Shown piece by piece: positions 57,402-64,000 of a stretch of 64,000 nucleotides of DNA. Position 1 is the first letter of the stretch. Every line of letters starts with the position of its first letter. The notes beneath the pieces are model-generated. The model saw only the letters and a program-made list of their open reading frames with translations. It was not told where the DNA came from and made no database searches. This DNA comes from Psettodes erumei (taxonomy: Eukaryota; Chordata; Actinopteri; Pleuronectiformes; Psettodidae), in NCBI GenBank assembly GCA_016785225.1, contig JAFBJZ010000616.1, positions 1,966,001 to 2,030,000 on the forward strand, written 5' to 3'. Both the position numbers and the translations under genes were made by a program.

Positions 57402-60400
57402 CTAGGAGATGATCTCCAGGATGTAGAAGACCAGCTCCATGACCACGGGGCCCTCGCTCAGCTGACACGCCCCGCCGTGGATGACGGGGATCAGAGCGCT
57501 GTCCAGGTCGCTCAGGTACTGAGGCAGGAGAGGCTGACCGTTACTTCCTGCCAGGTAACCCACCTGTGACGGCGAAGAAAAAAAAACCTGATCAAACACG
57601 CACTGAGTAGTTACCAGAGGCGAGAACTCGCAGTCACAGTTTTTGTGAACACTAGTAACTTAAACATGATGGAGAGAGAGAGGAAGCGCCGAAGGAGGTC
57701 ACAGAGAGATATAATCAATACGCCATGGGGAAGGCTGGAGCTGCTCAGTTGCCAACAATCAATTTGTACTGCTGCAAAACATTCAAATGACGCTACATCG
57801 CCCTTTTACGTCACACAACACAGTTCGTACAGTTTCTGTCTGCGTAAATAAAGCACCGCCGGCCGTCACGCCGACGTCCAGACATCCGTCCCGTACCTGG
57901 TCAGAGTCCAGCGTGACCCTCAGGCCCAGTTTGGCCATGCCGTCCTCCTTCAGCAGCTTCAGGTGCGGACACAGCGCCACGCAGAACGCTCGGGCCACGT
58001 TCTCCGTCAGCCGGCTGTGGTCGGCCGGGTCGCTCAGCCCGTTGGGCTGGTCCTCGCTCTGGAGGAAGAAGACCTGGGGAAACCACAGAAATGAGGCCTC
58101 GATGAAGATCTCTGCAGACTGAACTAACTCGACGACACAAGTGAACATAGCCTCGTTTAAAAAGAGACGTCGAATTCTTCAGATGCAAAAGTTTTTTTCC
58201 GCACATCGAACATCCTGCCCAGGGATTTTCTGACCGGTTCCCCTGTAAAATTAACCAGTAGGAGCCGTACCTCTGTCCAGCGGATGACTTTGCCGTTGGC
58301 TTTGAACTCGGAGCCGTGGAAGATCTTGACACTGGTGATGGACTCCATAGACTTTCCATCAATCGGACTGATCACACTGGATAATTGAAACACAGCACAT
58401 AACAGCGTTAAACAAAACCTACAGAGCGCTTACCAGTCGAGCAAAAAATGTAGGGAGGTACTGTCAATATGTCTCTGAGCAAGGCACAGGCTGCTTTGGA
58501 GATGCTTCTTTTTGAAATCTCATCGTTTCACACTGATCAACATGACTGGATAGGTGCCAGTGCATTTCTTTTTGTTAACAGCTGTCTCTCAGCCAGATGT
58601 GGAGTTAAATCTGAAGAGTTGCCAAACAGAATAAGGTTCCTCTTAAAAATCTTTCATTCCAAGAGTAATCACCATTTGAAATTTTTGAAACGATTATTTT
58701 ATTTGTATATTTTACATATTTGTCTTGTGTTTTACACTTCACTGGTGTTTTCGTATCATATCTGTCTTTTATTTGAAATTTGTTTATGTTATTAATTTTT
58801 TTAAAATTCTATTTATTTAATTTTTATTTTTGTATTTTTTAAAATTTAATTTGTATTTTTTTCTTTTATTCTATTTATTTGGAGTAAAAAAGTGCAACAG
58901 GCCTGAGGATGAAAGGTAAAAAAAAAAAAAAATTAGTGGGCAGTTAATACGTCAACTATCACAGACGTGATGCCTTATCTGGAGCAATGAGGGTTAAAAG
59001 AGCCGAGCGTGCAGAGATCATCCCGCTAATGAAGTGATGTAGTATCTGGTGGAAGAGCTCAATTCTGTTTAATGGTGAAAAGTCAGATTTAAATGGGAGA
59101 GATGTTATCGAGCTGCTGTAAAATTGATTGCGTTGGTCTGTATCTCAGTGAGAACCGTGTCAAACTGCATCATTCCACTCTGCTGCCGCCGCTCAGCTCT
59201 GCCGCAGGCATCGAGACGGACGCGGCGGGAACTGCGGCTTCTCCCCCTCTCACCCCTTGTTGAAGTTGTGGTCGTCCTCCGTCCACTGGATGTGGACCAG
59301 CTCCTGGTTCTCCTCCTGGTCGGCTTTGCCGCACGTGATGGTGAAGTCCTTCATGTCCCTCAGGGCCTGCCGTAGAGAGTCCATAGTCTCGGCGGTGATC
59401 TGGATCATCACGCCATCTGAGGGGGAGGGGGGAGATCGATCATCGCGGGCGCTCCAACCGACCCTCCGCTCCTCAACGGGTTGATGAGCAGTTGACGGTT
59501 TGAAGGGAAACTGCTGATTTTACTCGTGAAGATCAGTCTACATTTCACATGCAGACTGATGATGTCATCAGTGTTATACTGGATTCTATCGACCACAAAC
59601 TCTTACAGAAAGAATGCATTACAAAGTGGAGGCGCAGAGCTGGAGATCTTTGGAAAAAGTTCTTCTTGTCTCCAGCTCTGACCTCTGGTTGCTGCACAAA
59701 GCGTGTGTTTGCGCTGACACGGCTATTATTCTTTGTAGGCATCGTGATCTCAATGCGGCAGTTTCACACAAACGTGCTCGGCCAGTGTTTCAGCCGACGT
59801 GGAGCCGTCACAGTTCTCACCTTCCACGATGCTGGTCTTCGCCAAGAAGCCCGACGAGGCCTTCAGAGCGCCGCTGAACACGAAGAAGCAGGCTCCGGTA
59901 ACTGGAGACAGGAAGGGGGGTGGGGGGGGAGAGAAACAAGCAGGACTTCAGTTCAACGTCAGCGGAGTTCTTCTCAGGCTAACGGAACCCCACCCGGACG
60001 GAGAGCAGAGGCGCAGGAGGTCTCCAAGCGTGCGGCGGCACCTTTGCGCGGCTGGTGGTGGATGCTGATGGCCTGAGTCTGATAGTTGCCGTCGTCGTTC
60101 TGGACGCACACCAGGTGGGAGTCGGCCCGGTCGTTGAAACACGCGCCCATGGCCAGCACGTGCTCGTTGGACTTGTTCATGGCCTTCATCAGCTGCAAGG
60201 ACAAAAATCACAGCCACGTCTGATTAAGCCGCCCCTCGGGGTGCGCGCTGAGGAGAATGGCGCTCTGCGGATAAGCCTAATTGCAGCGGGCTTGCGGGGT
60301 CCTCCGGTTAAACGGGATGGTGCTGAGATGACGGATTGTGGACAAAAGACATTGACACGGGTGGATGTCAACAGTTAAAAGACGCCGCGTGTTAATTCCA

Positions 60401-63003
60401 CCAAATCCCCCCGCCTCTGCGTCTCTTTGAAGTCGTCCCGAGGAACGACACGAGGGATAAGAGCGAGAATCTTGAGGGCGCAGCGAGGCGGCGGCCCGCG
60501 CCTGACGTTGGGCTGCAGCGAACACGCGTGTATGCTGCGTCATTAGTGTGGCGGAGGCTTTTATTGTGTCAGCGCTCTTAGAAACGACGAACGGCCCCGG
60601 AGAAAGAAAAAAAAAAAAAAAAAACACGAGAAGCTCTCTGCTTCCTCTCCGCGCCTACACTCTGTTCTTCGCGTTTTAATACGCTGAATCGGACGAACTC
60701 ATTCGGACCGGCGTGACGAACAGCGGGACTGCTCACCTCGTTGTAGCGATTACTGGGGATCTTGATGCTCGTCTTCCTCACCTCCATGTCCACTACCAGC
60801 CCTTTCACCACCGGGAGCGTGTACTGGTAGTTACGGAAGTCCTGCGACAGGGAGGGAAAAACGCCAGCAACAAAATAAAAGAAAAAAAAAAAAAGAGTGA
60901 ACTGCAAATAAAAGGATGCTTTGTTTTTGATTAATGTCTGTGACTTTTGGAAAGTGAACAAATTCTTTCCGAGCTAATTACTAACTAATGAGGTGAAGGA
61001 TTCACTCGTTGGAATGTGTCGATGAGAAACGATAAGGGGAGGGCGGAGGGAAACGAAGCACTTACTGCGAGCAGGTTCATGATGGTGTGACCCGTCTCTC
61101 CGAAGAGCGGCTTTCTGAAGCGAACGCTGAACAGTGGACACGGATAAACTGGAAAAACAAATGTTTACTTAGTGATAAATGCGCGGTGACACAAATTATT
61201 GTTCCTTGTGACTGTATTTTTCAGATTAGTGCGAGTTATTGCTGTTCATCAGCAGATAATCCTTACAGTTTTGCTTGTTCGTTTCCGTCGATTATTTTGT
61301 TTTATGAACTTGTCGTGTCTGTCTTGGCGTTGGTAGGTTTCCAGGATTTTTGTTGGTTTAATTAACCGACGCGACTTGCGTCTCCTGTGTTTTCCCCATC
61401 CTCTTGGTTCATGAATGCAAATGAAGCGAGCGAGCGACCCCACACGTGAACATCAAATACAGTGAAGTGTGCCTGCAGTCAGGAGGAACGCTCCTAATCC
61501 ACAAGTGAAAAATAAGGCTGCTTTTTTTTTTTTTTTTTTTCTCCAGCGACCAAAGCTCCTTAGATGACTATTTTTAGCCTTATCTCAGCAAACAGCTGGA
61601 TGCAAGATCTCACCACAAACTCTCATTAGCGATAAAAACCAGTCTCAGCCTGAGACTGCGGTTCGGCGGGCCTCCCCACCTTCTGCTGGTCACCGCTTGA
61701 TGCGAGCGCCGAGAGAGCCGCGCTGTTTCACGTGGCGGATTCATTTCACGGCTATGCTGACGTTTTTGTGTTTAGGAGCCTGAGCCTGTGCGCGGCTTTG
61801 TTAATGTATTCTATCCGTGCTCGCTGGAAGAGGCTTAACGGAGCCGGCGGCGCTCCGTGCCGGCGGGGTCTGGCTGCGGGAGGCGGGGATCGGGTATCAG
61901 AGAGGAAGCTCTCCGATAAAAACCTCAACACAAGACTTCCTGGTCCGTGTGGGGAGCTGTGAGAAATGTGTGAGGTCTCTCCACATCCATCTGGGGCTTA
62001 ATATTTTCCCAGAAGCCGTCAAAGGCCGCTCTTGGTTCTGCCTTTTCGCCAAAGTTGACTTGGTAAATGTTTCGGTTCTGAAGTGTCACACTAATTTGTC
62101 TAATTTGTTTGCCGACATACAAAGAAACTGCACAAATCTGCCACTGGTTATTAACTGGACCTCTAATCCCAAACTCCACTTGGCCACACAGATAATTCCT
62201 GCAATCAGCTCAACAACGAGCGTCTTTCTGCTCCTGATGATGACGACATTCAGCTGAGGCACGCAAATCATGCGTGGATTTCCTGCGCCGATTCTGTTGG
62301 ACGCCGACGGGTGTGTGTGCTCGGTAAGTCACGTGAAACTGCGTTATTCGCTTAGCACATTTTCTAATCACGTTCGGTGCAACGTTACACCGCGCTACAA
62401 AACCGCAGCGCGGCTCTCACGCGCCGATTGGTCGGGGATGACGGTCGGGATCGTTCGGATCAATATTCATGCGCCATCCGCATCAGGAACACGACACCGC
62501 GACCTCTGTGCGGCGCGGCTGCGTGCGAGGGCCTTAAAGCGGGAGCAGTGTTACGCTCCTTACTTTCTCAGCGCTGACCAAGTTTGGACGGTTTCCCCTC
62601 ACGCTGGATTCTTTCCCTCATGGACATTTAAACCTTCACTCCATTTATCCACCTGTTTATCATATATTTTCAGTTGTGGTGTAAGTCAAATCTTCGTAAA
62701 AGGGTTCTGTAAGGAAAAACGTTACTGTAGTGCGCACGTGCGCAGCGTGTAGCGTGAACGGCAGGAGTCCAAACTCACATCGGTACTCGGCGCCCAGCCG
62801 CAGCATGAGGCGGATGGGGAACACCTTGGCCCAGGGCGTCTCCCACTTCTGGATGAGGACGCCGAACAGGTAGGGCGGGTTGGGCAGCAGGAGGTCCTGC
62901 AGCGACTGGAAGGAGGGGCTGATGTAGAGGAAGCCGCCGTGCTCCTTGCTGCCCAGGAAGCTCTGCGTGAAGAAGGAGTGACTCAGGTGGCTCAGCACGT
63001 GGC
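57402..63003 (-). CDS. zfyve9: Zinc finger FYVE domain-containing protein 9 (SARA), C-terminal exons
   Basis: SARA is an early-endosome scaffold that presents Smad2/3 to the TGF-beta receptor. The nine last coding exons (minus) are 62779-63003, 61066-61148, 60737-60841, 60042-60192, 59821-59901, 59254-59416, 58271-58376, 57897-58073 and 57402-57563. All are in phase and give about 417 residues ending MELVFYILEIIS. They encode the conserved C-terminal SARA region. Blocks include FFTQSFLGSKEHGGFLYIS, PCPLFSVRFRKPLFGETGH, DFRNYQYTLPVVKGLVVDME, VCVQNDDGNYQTQAISIH, VISPIDGKSMESITSVKIFH and SDPADHSRLTENVARAFC. The FYVE zinc finger and Smad-binding domain are upstream, beyond position 64000. The paralogue zfyve16 has a similar tail, and the cc2d1b neighbour favours zfyve9. 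Confidence 0.93.
57564..62778 (-). other. zfyve9: Introns within the zfyve9 3' part
   Basis: Eight introns. The long ones are 57564-57896, 58377-59253, 59417-59820, 60193-60736 and 61149-62778. They contain poly-A and poly-T tracts, a TTTATTT-rich stretch near 58.8 kb, and CpG-rich DNA in the largest (61.7-62.6 kb). No further exons or recognised transposons. Confidence 0.5.
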
Positions 63004-64000
63004 CTTGAGGAGGAGAGGAGAAAGGAGAGATTAGTGATGCGGGAGATAGGCGGAGGAGGGGTTAGGTGAAACGGGAGAGGGACGGCACGGGCGGGCGGCC
63101 GGGGAGAAAAGAAGTAGTAATTTGATACGTGTTTGGGGGCGCAGAGTACAAAAAGCAGGGAGGCGGGATTAAAAATGAAAGGACGGAAGAAAACGCCGAG
63201 GCTGAAAACGAGAAGCGCGGGAGGAAAAAGAGGAAGAGAGCTTCTCCTCTGACAGATACGAGAGTCAGAGGCTCTCGGTGGATTACAGCGTGGATTACGG
63301 CGCGACGTGCGTATTCTGTATCGTGTTCTGCAGCAGTTGATAAAAAAAAAAAACTGCTGGCTCACCGTCAGCGTCACCTCGCCCACAAAGGGCTCGTGTT
63401 ACGAATTATCCACGGGGAGGGATCACTGGCTCGAGATGGCACGTAACACAATAACCCTAACGACAAGACAAAAGCTCGGCGGCCGGGACATGCGAAAGCC
63501 AGCGCTCCCTCCCCAGCCCTGACTGGCGGCGACTTAATCGGGTCCGACGCGCGCAATATGGCTCCGTCTCCGCCCGCCGCCGCTCCAGTGTGGATATGAA
63601 AAAGGAAAGGGCCTGAGGGGAGCGGGCCGTCAAAGTCACCCGGCGTTACGCGTTTTCGCTCGGCTCCGTACGGAGTTAAAAACGCGAGACGAGCGGTGGC
63701 GAGGTGTCACGCCTGCAGGGAGGCAACCTGACAGCGGGGCGCTAATGTGCGGACCGTTTTTTTTTTTTTTTCGGGAAGAAGGCCGAGACACAGTTGAGCG
63801 GCGGTGGAAGGTAACCTGGTTTCTAAATAGAGGACGACCGGCTGGGACAACAACATCCCCTTGCATTAAACTGCATCGCGTTAGCTCAGTTTTACCTGGT
63901 CAGCGCCCAGGTGGACTCACCTGTTGACCTGGAGACGCAACGATTAGCGAGCTACTACACCCCCACCCGCCCCCACCCCCACGGCGGAGCTGCTGGCCGT
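63004..64000 (-). other. zfyve9: zfyve9 intron reaching the window edge
   Basis: GC-rich, with purine-rich stretches (63.0-63.25 kb) and a poly-T tract (63759-63771). No exon was recognised, so the next upstream exon lies beyond 64000. Confidence 0.5.

Noticed and set aside
1..64000. CRISPR arrays, operons, tRNA or rRNA genes
   Set aside because: No regular direct-repeat/spacer array, cloverleaf or rRNA motif was noticed. The window is a vertebrate chromosome segment.

Overview
The window is nuclear DNA of a ray-finned fish, most likely a percomorph teleost. The evidence is spliced vertebrate genes with GT-AG introns that are mostly short, abundant CA/GA/TAA microsatellites, and several non-autonomous transposon families of the kind common in teleosts. 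No bacterial, phage or CRISPR feature is present. Six protein-coding genes could be rebuilt exon by exon from splice sites, reading phase and remembered family sequence. No database search was possible.

Left part (1-24.3 kb, minus strand): gnal, the stimulatory G-protein alpha subunit Golf. Two alternative first exons share exons 2-5. The short one starts at 12328. The XL one starts at 24313 and carries a 28-residue glycine run. The remaining 3' exons lie beyond position 1. The introns hold microsatellites, a promoter-like stretch near 2.45-2.56 kb, at least three MITE-like elements between 13 and 16.4 kb, and a degenerate tandem repeat at 22.2-23.4 kb.

Middle part (27.0-39.3 kb): tmem14c (minus, 107 aa) and pak1ip1 (minus, 358 aa) lie in the same tandem order as in human 6p24. 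pak1ip1 is head to head with endouc (plus, 290 aa, an EndoU-family poly(U) endoribonuclease) across a 685-bp intergenic region that probably serves both genes.

Right part (40.4-64 kb): cc2d1b (plus, 24 coding exons, about 913 aa, four DM14 domains and a C2 domain) faces the 3' end of zfyve9/SARA (minus, the nine last coding exons, about 417 aa). This tail-to-tail pair matches human 1p32. The 6-kb stretch between their stop codons holds UTR sequence and two complete MITE-like elements with terminal inverted repeats.

The genes are not a pathway. They join olfactory/striatal cAMP signalling (gnal), mitochondrial haem precursor transport (tmem14c), ribosome biogenesis and PAK1 control (pak1ip1), RNA cleavage (endouc), ESCRT-III regulation and transcriptional repression (cc2d1b), and TGF-beta/Smad scaffolding (zfyve9). 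I found no convincing new biological system. The points most worth checking are small: a GC-AG intron in pak1ip1, a perfect 17-bp hairpin, a tandem splice acceptor, a retainable 87-nt intron, a long polyglycine tract, and a promoter-like cluster inside gnal.
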